Below are positions 34,078 to 43,403 of a stretch of 64,000 bases of DNA, one piece after another. Below the pieces are notes generated by a model that saw only the letters and a list, made by a program, of their open reading frames with translations, did no database searches and was not told the DNA's origin. The stretch covers positions 744,001-808,000 of the forward strand of contig NZ_JAARML010000003.1 of NCBI RefSeq assembly GCF_011759375.1. The letters run 5' to 3'. The first letter of the stretch is position 1. Each line of letters begins with the position of its first letter. Made by a program: the position numbers and the translations under genes. The stretch comes from Paraflavitalea devenefica (GTDB lineage Bacteria; Bacteroidota; Bacteroidia; Chitinophagales; Chitinophagaceae).

Positions 34078-34887
34078 ATGGCGTTACTTATGCGTATATG
34101 GTCCAAAAAAAATGGTAACCAGGTATTCTCCAGGCAACTGGACGCTTTCTTCATGGATATCTATGCCATCGGTCAGTTTACCGGCCGCTTCTTCCGGGAA
34201 GTATTCCTGCCGCCCTATGAATGGAAAGAGATCATCCGGCAGTTTTACATGGTGGGGTATAAATCGCTGGCGCTCGTATCGGTTACCAGCTTTGTCACCG
34301 GCATCGTATTCACCAAGCAATCGCGGCCTTCACTGGCCGAATTTGGCGCTACCTCCTGGCTGCCTTCCCTGGTGGCTATTGCCATCATAAGGGCCCTGGC
34401 TCCGTTGGTAACGGCCCTCATAGCAGCCGGTAAAGTGGGGTCCAACATTGGTGCAGAACTGGGTTCTATGCGGGTAACAGAGCAGATAGATGCCATGGAA
34501 GTGTCCGCCGTCAATCCCTTTCGCTTCCTCGTTGTCACGCGGGTAATGGCTACTACCTTCATGCTGCCATTGCTCATGTTGTACATGTCGCTCATTGCCT
34601 TGCTGGGTGCTTACCTCAATGTGCACCAGAATGAGCAAACGAGCCTCATCGCCTTCTTCGAAAACGCCTTTGAACAAATATCCTTCCTCGACATCTTTTC
34701 TTCTGTATTCAAATCACTGGCCTTTGGTTTTACCATTGGCATCGTGAGTTGTTACAAAGGGTTCCATACTACCCAGGGCACGCAAGGGGTGGGAAGGGCG
34801 GCCAATGGAGCCGTCGTCATCTCCATGTTCCTCATATTCGTGGAGGAGATCATCATCGTACAGGTCGTTAACTGGTTCAGGACATAA
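34078..34887 (+). CDS. mlaE: MlaE-type permease of a lipid-transport ABC system
   Basis: The 269-residue protein has five or six TM helices and the MlaE family signature in FVTGIVFTKQSR, AALVTALIAAGKVGSNIGAELGSM-like segment (visible as LVTALIAAGKVGSNIGAE) and EQIDAMEVSAVNP. It forms the inner-membrane channel of the Mla (maintenance of lipid asymmetry) transporter. It is the first gene of an mlaE-mlaF-mlaD operon: 9 bp to mlaF. MlaB and MlaC genes are absent, as is usual in Bacteroidota. The second ATG at 34090 is a possible start. Confidence 0.93.
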   Translation: MALLMRIWSKKNGNQVFSRQLDAFFMDIYAIGQFTGRFFREVFLPPYEWKEIIRQFYMVGYKSLALVSVTSFVTGIVFTKQSRPSLAEFGATSWLPSLVAIAIIRALAPLVTALIAAGKVGSNIGAELGSMRVTEQIDAMEVSAVNPFRFLVVTRVMATTFMLPLLMLYMSLIALLGAYLNVHQNEQTSLIAFFENAFEQISFLDIFSSVFKSLAFGFTIGIVSCYKGFHTTQGTQGVGRAANGAVVISMFLIFVEEIIIVQVVNWFRT

Positions 34888-34896
34888 ACAGGCAAT

Positions 34897-35673
34897 ATGA
34901 AAAAAAGTAGCAGCCATATCAGCAAGGATAAAGTAGTAGCCTCCGTCAAGGGCCTGCACAAGTCCTTTGGCAATAACCATGTGTTGCGCGGCATTGATCT
35001 CGACGTATACCAGGGAGAAAATCTGGTGGTGCTGGGCCGGTCGGGTACGGGTAAATCCGTACTCATTAAAATTATGGCCGGCCTCTTAAAGCCCGATAGC
35101 GGAACAGTACGGGTATTGGGCCGGGAAGTGGATAAACTGCCGGTAAAAGAGCTCGACGAATTGCGGTTAAAGATCGGCTTTTCTTTTCAGCACAGTGCGC
35201 TGTACGATAGCATGACCGTAGGGGAAAACCTGGCCTTCCCCCTGCAGCGCAATTCAAAAAAGCTATCGGCAGCAGAAGTGGAAAAAAGCGTAAAACAGGT
35301 ACTGGAGTCAGTAGGGCTGTCCCAAACCCTCCACCAATTGCCGGCAGAATTGTCTGGCGGGCAGCGCAAGCGCATAGGCATCGCCCGCACACTCATCATG
35401 CAGCCGGCCATCATGCTCTATGATGAACCAACAGCCGGCCTGGACCCCATCACCAGCATGGACATCAACAACCTCATCAACGAGGTGCAGGAAGCCTACC
35501 ATACCTCGTCCGTGATCATAACGCACGACCTTACCTGCGCCAAAGCCACCGGCGACCGCATAGCCGTATTGCTCGATGGGAAATTCATCCCGCCAGGCAC
35601 CTTTGAAACCGTAGTGCAGCACACGACCAACGAACAGGTAAAAAGTTTTTATGACTATAACTTCATTGAATAA
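34897..35673 (+). CDS. mlaF: MlaF-type ATPase of a lipid-transport ABC system
   Basis: The 258-residue protein has an intact ATPase: Walker A GRSGTGKS (about residues 48-55), signature LSGGQRKRIGIAR (about 149-161), Walker B IMLYDEPTAGLDP and the H-loop VIITHD. The TAGLDPITSMDINNLI segment is typical of MlaF. It powers phospholipid movement through MlaE. The stop codon overlaps the mlaD start (TAATG), so the genes are coupled. Confidence 0.95.
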   Translation: MKKSSSHISKDKVVASVKGLHKSFGNNHVLRGIDLDVYQGENLVVLGRSGTGKSVLIKIMAGLLKPDSGTVRVLGREVDKLPVKELDELRLKIGFSFQHSALYDSMTVGENLAFPLQRNSKKLSAAEVEKSVKQVLESVGLSQTLHQLPAELSGGQRKRIGIARTLIMQPAIMLYDEPTAGLDPITSMDINNLINEVQEAYHTSSVIITHDLTCAKATGDRIAVLLDGKFIPPGTFETVVQHTTNEQVKSFYDYNFIE

Positions 35674-36707
35674 TGAGCACCACTAAAAATAAACAGGCCA
35701 TCACCGTTGGCTTCTTCATCACCATCGGCCTCGTCATATTGATCGTGGGCATCTTCACCCTGGGCGGGCAAAAGAAAACCTTTTCTCCCTCCCTTTCCAT
35801 AACGGCTGTTTTCAACAACGTCAATGGCTTGCAGAAAGGGAACAACGTATGGTTTTCCGGCGTAAAGATCGGTACGGTCAAATCCCTCGATTTCTATGGC
35901 ACTTCGCAGGTGAAAGTGACCCTGTACATAGACAGGAAAGCGCACGAATTTATACGTAAGGACGCCCGGGCAAAGATCTCGGCCGAAGGGCTCATTGGTA
36001 ATAAGATCGTGGTGATCTATGGAGGAACGCAACAGGCCGGCGCCATTGAAGGAGGGGAAAACCTGCAGGTGGACGAAGCGCTCAATCCTGATGAGTTACT
36101 CGCCACCTTGCAAACCAATAACAAGAACCTGGCGGATATAACGGCCGACTTTAAGGTGGTTAGTAAAAGACTGGTGGAAGGGCAGGGCTCCCTGGGCGCC
36201 TTGCTCCGGGATGATACCCTGTATAGGAACCTGCAGATCACCATCACCAGTCTGCGCGCCACCGTGGCCAACCTGCAGACCGCTGCCCGTCACAGTGAGC
36301 AATTTACCGGTAGCATGGCGGATTATACTGCCAGGCTCAAAACACCCGGCACCCTCGCCGGCGACCTGGTGACCGATACCGTTATCATGACCAACCTGCG
36401 CACCGCCATGGAACAGATCAACCTGGCCACGGCTTCTACAGCCGCTTTCATGCACACACTTGATAATGCAGGGGAAAAACTGGAAGAAAGCGATAACGCG
36501 GCAGGCCTGCTCCTCAATGATGAAAAAACGGCGAGGGATCTGCGCAGTACATTGCAGTACCTCAACAGCAGCAGCCAGCGGCTCGATGAGAACCTGGAAG
36601 CCCTGCAGCACAGCTTCCTTTTTCGCGGTTACTTCCGGCGAAAAGCAAAACGCGAAGCAAGGGAAGCTAAAGACAGCGTCCGAAAAATAACTAGTGCACA
36701 GCACTAA
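35673..36707 (+). CDS. mlaD: MlaD-family (MCE) substrate-binding protein
   Basis: The 344-residue protein has one N-terminal TM anchor (about 10-30) and one MCE domain (about 38-120: SITAVFNNVNGLQKGNNVWF, VTLYIDRKAHEFIRKDARAKI, GLIGNKIVVIYGG). The remainder is a long helical region (about 150-330). It is longer than E. coli MlaD (about 180 residues), a common trait of Bacteroidota members in which the helices may extend across the periplasm. It collects lipid for the MlaEF complex. Its last four bases overlap the convergent lipoprotein gene. Confidence 0.9.
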   Translation: MSTTKNKQAITVGFFITIGLVILIVGIFTLGGQKKTFSPSLSITAVFNNVNGLQKGNNVWFSGVKIGTVKSLDFYGTSQVKVTLYIDRKAHEFIRKDARAKISAEGLIGNKIVVIYGGTQQAGAIEGGENLQVDEALNPDELLATLQTNNKNLADITADFKVVSKRLVEGQGSLGALLRDDTLYRNLQITITSLRATVANLQTAARHSEQFTGSMADYTARLKTPGTLAGDLVTDTVIMTNLRTAMEQINLATASTAAFMHTLDNAGEKLEESDNAAGLLLNDEKTARDLRSTLQYLNSSSQRLDENLEALQHSFLFRGYFRRKAKREAREAKDSVRKITSAQH

Positions 36708-37825
36708 TCGGTAGCCGTATCTAATTTCTTTTTGAAGTCCGGGTAAAGTGTGTAGAGTGTTTCCTGCTGTTCCTGGTCGATCTTTTTATAATTCCTGCTC
36801 CTGTTTTGAGCAAGCGTCACAGCCTTGTCGGTTTCCCCGGCCTCCAGGTAAGTGACCAGCAGTTCCAGTGTCCCGTCTGAAAAAGCAGGCATATGCTTGT
36901 CCAGTAACTCAAAATGTTCCCGTTGTTTTTCCTTATTGTCTGCCAGCTTATAGATCAACCCCCGGTAATAATCCAGGAAAGGGTCTTTATTGATCAGGGA
37001 GTCCAGTTGATTAACCGCTGTAAGCGCTTTGTCATACTCCTTTTTGAGAATATAGGCATCTATCATCAAAAGATATACATTCGTAGCATCCGGATAAGCT
37101 TTCTGATAATCGATCATGGCTTCCAGGTATTCATCATTCCCCAGGCCGGAAGCGATTTGTACATAGATCATCCTGAAAGGCTTCGTTTGCTTCAAAACGG
37201 CTGGCAGATCTTTATAAAGCGCCATGGCTTTTTGGTATTCTCCCCGGTTCATAAGCTGCTTGACCTTCTTTACATTATCCAGCCGGTCCTGGTCTTTTGA
37301 TGACAGTTTATCCAGGTTCTCAGTCATCAAAAGGGCCGATTCTGCCAGCGTTAAGCTCAGGTTCTCACCTGTAATATAGATAAACACATCACTGATCTTT
37401 ACGGCGTCTCTTTTCTTGACTACCTCCATATCGTGGTAATTCAGTTTGCTGTCAACATACAATCGAAATACAAGGTGCTGGTTCTTATCCTTCTCATACT
37501 GCTTTACCAACTCATAAGTACCCGATTTTCCCAGTGCTTCAGCGATCTGGCTACCCAGTTCTCCCTTTTGCAGCCCTTTCATAGTGCCCTCCACAATGCT
37601 GGCGTCAATCTTATGGTTACCTGCTTCCAGTATCCTTTTCTTCAGCAAGGCGAGATCCAGCGCTTCGTTGAATTTGGCAGCACTGCCTTTATTCATGCTG
37701 CTTTCAATCGTTTTGGCAAGAGCGGCAGCTTCTTCTTTGGTAGCCGGCTTTTCCGGTTCCGAACAGGCAGTAGCAAAAAGGAGCAACAGTAAAGGAACGT
37801 ACAGCAGGAGGATAGAGCGGCGCAT
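36704..37825 (-). CDS. Lipoprotein with TPR-like helical repeats, function unknown
   Basis: The 373-residue lipoprotein has lipobox LFATAC (Cys21). Residues about 30-185 are a helical/beta domain with no match I recognise (VEGTMKGLQKGELGSQIAEALG). From about 195 onward there are TPR-like helical pairs (MNRGEYQKAMALYKDLPAVL, DAYILKKEYDKALTAVNQL, YLEAGETDKAVTLAQN). It probably acts as a scaffold in the periplasm. It overlaps mlaD tail to tail by four bases, and no partner is indicated by the neighbours. Confidence 0.75.
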   Translation of the reverse strand: MRRSILLLYVPLLLLLFATACSEPEKPATKEEAAALAKTIESSMNKGSAAKFNEALDLALLKKRILEAGNHKIDASIVEGTMKGLQKGELGSQIAEALGKSGTYELVKQYEKDKNQHLVFRLYVDSKLNYHDMEVVKKRDAVKISDVFIYITGENLSLTLAESALLMTENLDKLSSKDQDRLDNVKKVKQLMNRGEYQKAMALYKDLPAVLKQTKPFRMIYVQIASGLGNDEYLEAMIDYQKAYPDATNVYLLMIDAYILKKEYDKALTAVNQLDSLINKDPFLDYYRGLIYKLADNKEKQREHFELLDKHMPAFSDGTLELLVTYLEAGETDKAVTLAQNRSRNYKKIDQEQQETLYTLYPDFKKKLDTATD

Positions 37826-37866
37826 ACAGGGTTTGTTGGTTAATAATCAAAGGAAAGGTACAAAAT

Positions 37867-37900
37867 ACAAAAGGAAAGAACGTGGGTTCCTTCCTTTTGT
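37867..37900 (-). terminator. Intrinsic terminator of the ABC permease gene
   Basis: ACAAAAGGAAAGAAC (37867-37881) pairs with 37886-37900 with a single mismatch. On the minus strand the stem is followed by ATTTTGT. It lies 24 bp past the permease stop codon. Confidence 0.6.
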
Positions 37901-37924
37901 TGTATGGGGTGGTCGGCGTGGCTG

Positions 37925-40366
37925 CTACTCCGTCTTCAAAGACTTTACCGGGTTCGCCAAAGCGGCCTTAATGGCCTTATAGCCTACCGTTATCCAGGCA
38001 ATCACGATGGAGAATACGATGGCCAGTATAAATACGCCCCAGCCGATCGAAACATGGTAATAAAAATCCTGCAACCAGGCATGCATAAAATAATAACCGG
38101 TAGGCGCAGCGATCAGGAAGGCAACAACGATCAGCACCGTAAACTCCTTCGAAAACAAATACACAATACTTTGCACCGATGCGCCCAAGACCTTGCGAAT
38201 GCCTACCTCCTTCGTTTTCTGAACAGCCATAAATGCTACCAGCCCATACAATCCCAGGCAGGAAATAAAAATGGCCAGGATGGCAAACAGTTTAAACAAT
38301 TGGGCGGTGGCAGCTTCTGTTCTGTAAAACCGTTCAATATTTTCATCAAAGAAACTAAGGTCATACATATACGTGGGATACACTTCCCGGAACACCTTTT
38401 GCATTTGCGTCAGGGTATGGCTCATCTGCTCACGACCCATGCGTACAGCCAGCGTTGTATAAAGATCGTATGCATTGCTGATGGCCATAGGGGGCACCTT
38501 AACATGTAAAGAACGGGTGTTGAAATCGCGCAATACACCCACAATGGGAAACCAGTTGGCGCCGTCAAAAGAGATCGTTTTACCAATAACTGCATCGGCC
38601 GATGCAAAGCCCAGTTGTCTGACCGCCGTCTCATTCACCAAAAACTCCCGTGCTGTATCATTGTGAAAAGGTATTCGCCCGGCAGCCAGTTTGAGATCAA
38701 ACGTGCTGAAATAACTGGTATCGCCAAACTGCATCGTGATCTTATAAGGCAACTTCGCCGGGTCATGATTGAAATAAAGATCATTCTCTGCCGACCACAG
38801 GGTGGCCGGTGCATTCCAGCAAAGGCTGGCGTCCTGGACGCCGGCAATGGCCTGCATCCGTTGCTTCAGCAGCGGGTACTTCACCTTCAGCGAACTGTCG
38901 CTGGGCAGGTCTATCAGGGCAATACCTTCTTTGGCAAATCCCATAGAACGGTTACGGAAAAACTGCATCTGCTTCACCACCACAATAGTGCCGATCACCA
39001 GCAATTGTGCAATGACAAATTGAAACACCACCAGCCCCCTGCGCAGTGAAATACCACCAATGCTTTTAGCAGTAAGTTTATTCTTAAAGATCGTCACCGG
39101 CTTAAAGCCCGAAACAATAAGGGCCGGGTAAAAGCCGGCCAGGAAAGTGACTACCAGGATCACGGCAGCCATAAACAGGAGCACCGTGGGATGGTACAGC
39201 ATATGCACAGAAAGCTGCTTATTAAGAAGATTCACCAGCAGCGGCAACGTTACAATAGCCAGCAGTATACCCAGCACCAGGGCCAGCAACGTAATAAGCC
39301 CTGTTTCCTGTAAAAATTGCCGGATCAGTTGAGAGCGGTTACTGCCCAATACCTTGCGCACCCCGATCTCCCGGGCGCGGTTAACAGATTGGGCCGTGGC
39401 CAGGTTAATAAAATTGATACAGGCCACCAGCAAAAGAAAAGCGCCGATAAGCCCCAATGACCATAACTCTTTTACCGATAAAGCATCACCAGCAAAAGTG
39501 CCATAATCATTGTTCAGGTGTATATTCTTCAAGGGCTGGAACTTTAGCTCCATCGAGAGCCGCGTGTTCTGGTCTATAGGATAATACTTCTTCACAAATC
39601 CGGGCAATTGAGCTGTAGCGGAAGTAATGGAGCCGCCCTCCTGTAACAGCACAAAACATTGAAGATTCTCATCCACCCATTTCCAGTTTTCGGGAGACGT
39701 AAAAAAATCAGGGGGCACCATATTATTTAACGAGGCAAAAGAAACGCCCATACGTATGGGCACGTCCGTATTGACCGGCAGGTCTTTAAAAACACCCTTG
39801 ATCAATACCTTATTACGGAACGACCAGAACTCGATCGTTTTGCCAATCGCTGCTTCCGCACTGCCAAAATAATTCCTGGCCATGCTTTCGGTGATCACAC
39901 CGGTATTGGGAGCGGTAAGGCCGGTGGCGTTGCCGGCCAGCCAGTCAAAATCAAAGAGGTCAAAAATACCAGGCTCTGTAAAAAACAGTCCGTCATTTTC
40001 CTTAAACCTTTTTTCATCCTCCAACCCTTTCCCCGGTACATAAATCTGGGCGCCTCCCAGGCTGACCATGGCAGCTACCTTTTCAAAACCAGGAAAATCC
40101 CGGCGCAGGGCAAATGGCAAAGGGGTAGGTACGCCCCGGTGTGTTTCTTCCACGGCGCCGTTACTGCGGTTCTTCTTATCCACCACCACCCGGTATATCC
40201 TGTCTTTATAAGTCTGGTACCCGTCATAGCTCAGTTCATGGTGGATCACCAGGAAAATTAGTAGGCTGGCGGCAATGCCTACACCAAGCCCCGCAACATT
40301 AATAAGGGTAAAAGATTTGTTCTTGCGCAGTGAGCGGACAGCTGTTTTTAAGAAGGGGCTGGTCAT
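37925..40366 (-). CDS. MacB/FtsX-type ABC transporter permease, large fused form
   Basis: The 813-residue protein consists of two MacB_PCD-FtsX halves. It has TM segments near 20-40, 285-310, 335-360, 380-400, 425-450, 680-705, 730-750 and 765-790, with periplasmic domains between. RKNKSFTLINVAGLGVGIAAS and NRAREIGVRKVLGSNRSQLI (repeated near the C-terminus as KTKEVGIRKVLGASVQSIV) are hallmarks of this Bacteroidota family. No ATP-binding subunit is nearby, so it must use one encoded elsewhere. Related permeases form large paralogous families in Chitinophagaceae and are thought to export peptides or drive lipoprotein or envelope processes. Substrate unknown. Confidence 0.9.
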   Translation of the reverse strand: MTSPFLKTAVRSLRKNKSFTLINVAGLGVGIAASLLIFLVIHHELSYDGYQTYKDRIYRVVVDKKNRSNGAVEETHRGVPTPLPFALRRDFPGFEKVAAMVSLGGAQIYVPGKGLEDEKRFKENDGLFFTEPGIFDLFDFDWLAGNATGLTAPNTGVITESMARNYFGSAEAAIGKTIEFWSFRNKVLIKGVFKDLPVNTDVPIRMGVSFASLNNMVPPDFFTSPENWKWVDENLQCFVLLQEGGSITSATAQLPGFVKKYYPIDQNTRLSMELKFQPLKNIHLNNDYGTFAGDALSVKELWSLGLIGAFLLLVACINFINLATAQSVNRAREIGVRKVLGSNRSQLIRQFLQETGLITLLALVLGILLAIVTLPLLVNLLNKQLSVHMLYHPTVLLFMAAVILVVTFLAGFYPALIVSGFKPVTIFKNKLTAKSIGGISLRRGLVVFQFVIAQLLVIGTIVVVKQMQFFRNRSMGFAKEGIALIDLPSDSSLKVKYPLLKQRMQAIAGVQDASLCWNAPATLWSAENDLYFNHDPAKLPYKITMQFGDTSYFSTFDLKLAAGRIPFHNDTAREFLVNETAVRQLGFASADAVIGKTISFDGANWFPIVGVLRDFNTRSLHVKVPPMAISNAYDLYTTLAVRMGREQMSHTLTQMQKVFREVYPTYMYDLSFFDENIERFYRTEAATAQLFKLFAILAIFISCLGLYGLVAFMAVQKTKEVGIRKVLGASVQSIVYLFSKEFTVLIVVAFLIAAPTGYYFMHAWLQDFYYHVSIGWGVFILAIVFSIVIAWITVGYKAIKAALANPVKSLKTE

Positions 40367-40542
40367 AACAAATATTAGCGGTTGAAGTAAAGATAATACA
40401 GGTGCACAGAAATGACACCCTGCCTCTTGTGTTGTTGCACAAAAAACAGGTCAAAATATAATTGCTTCAAAAACAGTAAAGTAAATATGGCAGTACGGCC
40501 CGGCCTGTCCGTTTGTGATACAGTAACTGACCGCTTTTGAAA

Positions 40543-40577
40543 CCTGAAGTCTGAGATCTGAAGTCTGAAGCCTGATA
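40543..40577. repeat. Degenerate 7-bp tandem tract (consensus TCTGAAG)
   Basis: Five consecutive heptamers: CCTGAAG, TCTGAGA, TCTGAAG, TCTGAAG, CCTGATA. The tract lies in the 303-bp spacer 40367-40669, which holds no gene. A second heptamer tract begins about 70 bp further on. Confidence 0.72.
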
Positions 40578-40634
40578 GTCGTCAGCGGCTGGCTTGCCTA
40601 CCCAACAAAACAAAAGCAGTCAAAACGACAAAAG

Positions 40635-40674
40635 TCGAAGCAAACGCTCCGACTTCCGACTTCCAACCTCTATC
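40635..40674. repeat. TCGAAGCAAACG word plus degenerate 7-bp tract (consensus TTCCGAC)
   Basis: TCGAAGCAAACG (40635-40646) is followed immediately by the heptamers CTCCGAC, TTCCGAC, TTCCAAC and CTCTATC. The last unit overlaps the stop codon (complement of CTA at 40670-40672) of the minus-strand esterase gene. The same word precedes the heptamer tract at 46587. Confidence 0.68.
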
Positions 40675-42043
40675 TCGTAATCAGCAACGGCTGCACACGC
40701 TCAAACGAAGTTCCTTTCACTTGTACGAAATACTGGCCTGCCGCGAGGGTGCCTACATTAATTGCCTGTTGCCAGTAACCGGTTCCTTTATCATATTGGT
40801 TCACCTGCACCACCATACCTTGCGGGTTAACAATCGTTACCAGCAGCCTGTCTTTATCAGGATGATCAAACCCAACCGTGATCAAAGCCGTGGCAGGATT
40901 GGGGAAAAGTACCAGGCTGCCTGGCGCTACATCAACAACTGCCTTCAGGATAGAATAATAAGTGGTCTTGCCGTTAACATCAGTTTGCGTCAGGCGGTAA
41001 AAATTATTGCCGGTAACGGGCCGTACATCCCGGAAACTATATTGGCTGCCATTGGCTTCATTCGTGGCCGCCACCTGTCCGATGGCTTTAAAATGTACGC
41101 CGTCAGCAGAACGTTCAATACCAAAATACTGGTTATGCTGTTCGTAGGTGGTAGACCAGCCAATGGTAACTGCCTGTTTGTCGGCCGCTACGATCTTATA
41201 ATTCGCAAGCGTAACCGGCAACGTGGCTTCAGAGCGGCTATATTGCAGCATCCACTCATAAATATTCATATTGTTCTCCTTCCATGCAGGATTATACGTC
41301 TGCGTCCAGGCATCGTGGTCATTGGTCTGGTTGACCGGGAAAATTGTTTTACGGGCTATCGGGCTCGGCGGGTTGGGATTATTAATATAATTCACATAAC
41401 CATCGGTATTCGATACCGGCACCCAGGTATCTCCTGTATTATGGGTAGCCCATACCGGTACATTGCCGCTGGCAATTACCCGGGCAATAGTGGTTTGAGG
41501 CGTTGATTGCCCACATACCGGTACAATGCCTGCCAGCTTTTGGGCAATGGCAATATCGCTCCCGGCAAATTCCCAGGTTACACCGCCGCCCATGCTGCTG
41601 CCCGTCAGGTAAATGCGGTTCGTATCCACGGGGTAATGGTCCTTCATATACGTGATCGCAGAAGCGATATCAGCAGGATAGGGCCTGTCTTTGAATTGGG
41701 GCGACATCACCAGGAACCGGAACGTTTGTCCACCTGAGGTGAAGGAAACAGGGAACTGGCCATCCTGTATATACTTGGGAAGGGCATTCCGGATCACCTT
41801 TGCCAGGTCGGTCTGGCTGCCGCTGCCGCGGTCCCCATCGCCATGAATAAATACGATTAAGGGGTAGCGTTGTGCGGCGGCAGCGTTGTAACCCTGTGGC
41901 AGGTACTCATAGTACCCCCCGCAATTACTATTAATATTAACTGTTTTGGGAGTATGTGTCGGCGCTTGTGCCTTCCCTTGCTGATTCCAGAGTACGCATA
42001 CCAATAACAGGCATGCTGTACTAAAATTGTACAAATGCTTCAT
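40670..42043 (-). CDS. T9SS-secreted alpha/beta-hydrolase (PHB-depolymerase/feruloyl-esterase-like)
   Basis: From ATG at 42043 the protein has 457 residues and a signal peptide (MKHLYNFSTACLLLVCVLW, cleavage near GKAQA); the in-frame ATG at 42106 adds 21 residues before it and is less likely. The catalytic domain (about 25-270) has IVFIHGDGDRGSG and the nucleophile GSSMGGG, with a His-containing segment NQTNDHDAWTQTY. A fibronectin-III-like domain follows (about 280-375), then the C-terminal T9SS type A sorting domain (LVLFPNPATALITV, AGQYFVQVKG). It is exported through the outer membrane and attached to the surface or released. Likely an esterase acting on a polymer; the substrate is unknown. 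Confidence 0.87.
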   Translation of the reverse strand: MKHLYNFSTACLLLVCVLWNQQGKAQAPTHTPKTVNINSNCGGYYEYLPQGYNAAAAQRYPLIVFIHGDGDRGSGSQTDLAKVIRNALPKYIQDGQFPVSFTSGGQTFRFLVMSPQFKDRPYPADIASAITYMKDHYPVDTNRIYLTGSSMGGGVTWEFAGSDIAIAQKLAGIVPVCGQSTPQTTIARVIASGNVPVWATHNTGDTWVPVSNTDGYVNYINNPNPPSPIARKTIFPVNQTNDHDAWTQTYNPAWKENNMNIYEWMLQYSRSEATLPVTLANYKIVAADKQAVTIGWSTTYEQHNQYFGIERSADGVHFKAIGQVAATNEANGSQYSFRDVRPVTGNNFYRLTQTDVNGKTTYYSILKAVVDVAPGSLVLFPNPATALITVGFDHPDKDRLLVTIVNPQGMVVQVNQYDKGTGYWQQAINVGTLAAGQYFVQVKGTSFERVQPLLITR

Positions 42044-42324
42044 ATCGCTATTTTTCCAGGGTGATACAAATCTGCTGTATGGCAACAGGAACTGTCGCAT
42101 ACGCATAGATTAGCTCATATGGCAAGAGGAAATCAGGAGGTAAGCGATCAACAGGAGAAAAAAATCATGCCTGCGGCATTTTTATTAAGGGATAAAGGTT
42201 AAGCACGATGCACTATGTTGAATAGTGGCAAATCCTCCACAAGATATTGCATTTCGATACGCAGCATCCAAAACAACTACTTTTTTTTCTGTTAAGCACA
42301 TGTTACGGGCGCATAACCAACAGC

Positions 42325-42372
42325 AAAAAAAGTGACACCTTTCGTTTGCGTTGCAAGGGTAAAAGTGTCACC
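42325..42372 (-). terminator. Intrinsic terminator of the NIPSNAP gene
   Basis: GTGACAC (42332-42338) pairs with GTGTCAC (42365-42371), with extra A:T pairs inside; on the minus strand a run of seven T follows (42331-42325). It lies about 63 bp past the stop codon. The rest of the 391-bp spacer 42044-42434 shows no gene. Confidence 0.72.
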
Positions 42373-42434
42373 TCTTTGGCAGAATGTAGGATGAGTCCCG
42401 GTAGAAGGGCAAAATTTATAGATGGAACGGGCGA

Positions 42435-43223
42435 TCAGATCTGTGAATAAGAAGTTGGCTTTAAAAAAGTGCGGGTAATTTTAGAGATCAGCTTTTTATC
42501 AGCATATTCTTCCATGCTGCTGATCCTTTTCCATTCGGCATCGCTGCCAAACGTCTGCCAGTTACGGTCATGGGCTTCCATATTGTCGAAGGTGATCATA
42601 TAAGTCAGGTTAGGCCGCGCTTCCCCGATCAGCGTTTCCCCAAAAAATACCGGCGTCAGTCCCGTCCTTTTGAACACTTCTATCTCTCCGCCTTCATTGA
42701 ACATCTCAATCTTCTTCTTGCAGGCATATTCAGTAGGGCTTTCATAGCGGCGCAATTCAAAGATCCTTTCTTTATTGGGAGGAACTGCAATATTGGGCAT
42801 AAAGCCGAAGGCCTTCAGCAGGGAGCTCTGTATCCGTTCATAGGCCGGTGCATCGGCAGGGGCGGTAAGATAATCGGTAGCGGCCTGCTGGTATTCAATA
42901 TCCTTGGCCAGCTTTACATCCATACCGGTAAAATCTTCCAGCGCCGGGAAAGGGGTCACCACAAAAAGCCTGGTTTGCTGTTCCGGTTGTAGCTCCGTAA
43001 AAACGCCCACATGTTTGGCGCCCAGCCGGTTCAGGGCCGGGATGGCTGCCTGCGCCAGGTATTGTTCCGTCAATTGCTGCTGGGTGGCACTCTTCAGGGA
43101 ATACACACGCAGCTCATAAAACTCCTGTTTCTTCTTGCCCGCATCGGCCAGCAGGGCAGTGGGCAGCAGGGCAGTAGCACTTCCGGTAAGCAGCGTTGAC
43201 TCTATAAAGCGGCGTCTTTTCAT
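42435..43223 (-). CDS. NIPSNAP-family protein with Tat-type leader
   Basis: The 262-residue protein begins with a twin-arginine-like signal (KRRRFIESTLLTGSATALLP) and has two NIPSNAP (ferredoxin-like, dimeric alpha-beta barrel) units. The first starts at YELRVYSLKSATQQQL (about residue 36), the second at IFELRRYESPTEYACKKK (about 151). Bacterial NIPSNAP proteins of this kind have no firm function. The signal peptide indicates a periplasmic location. It is transcribed alone: a strong terminator of the upstream heavy-metal operon lies just before it and another terminator after it. Confidence 0.87.
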   Translation of the reverse strand: MKRRRFIESTLLTGSATALLPTALLADAGKKKQEFYELRVYSLKSATQQQLTEQYLAQAAIPALNRLGAKHVGVFTELQPEQQTRLFVVTPFPALEDFTGMDVKLAKDIEYQQAATDYLTAPADAPAYERIQSSLLKAFGFMPNIAVPPNKERIFELRRYESPTEYACKKKIEMFNEGGEIEVFKRTGLTPVFFGETLIGEARPNLTYMITFDNMEAHDRNWQTFGSDAEWKRISSMEEYADKKLISKITRTFLKPTSYSQI

Positions 43224-43258
43224 AATTCGTCAGTTTCTTCATCTAAATTAACAAAAAA

Positions 43259-43296
43259 ATGCAACTGACTTCCCGGGTTTAGGAAGTCAGTTGCAT
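43259..43296 (-). terminator. Strong intrinsic terminator of the heavy-metal RND operon
   Basis: A perfect 15-bp stem (43259-43273 with 43282-43296, arm ATGCAACTGACTTCC) with an eight-base loop is followed on the minus strand by TTTTTTG. It lies about 105 bp past the pump stop codon. Confidence 0.88.
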
Positions 43297-43300
43297 CGCC

Positions 43301-43347
43301 CTGGTTTCGTGTCCCCATGAACCAGCGTAAGGACGCTGCGGCTTACG
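43301..43347. repeat. Family C palindrome plus a second hairpin carrying the family B core
   Basis: CTGGTTTCGTG-TCCC-CATGAACCAG (43301-43325) is a palindrome repeated at 60836 and 63109. It is followed by CGTAAG-GACGCTGCGG-CTTACG (43326-43347), whose loop equals the right arm of family B. Confidence 0.6.
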
Positions 43348-43368
43348 TCAGCGAGCTACACCTAAGCA

Positions 43369-43403
43369 ACCCGGAACTCCAAACCCGAAACCTGAAACCA
43401 TCA
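43369..43403. repeat. Degenerate 7-bp tandem tract (consensus ACCCGAA) at the metal-pump stop codon
   Basis: Five heptamers: ACCCGGA, ACTCCAA, ACCCGAA, ACCTGAA, ACCATCA. The last contains the complement of the pump stop codon (TCA at 43401-43403), so the tract starts exactly at the gene's 3' end. Confidence 0.7.

Noticed and set aside
42247..42450. 67-codon open frame in the spacer near the NIPSNAP gene
   Set aside because: It overlaps a terminator hairpin and the next gene's end, and has no protein-like composition.
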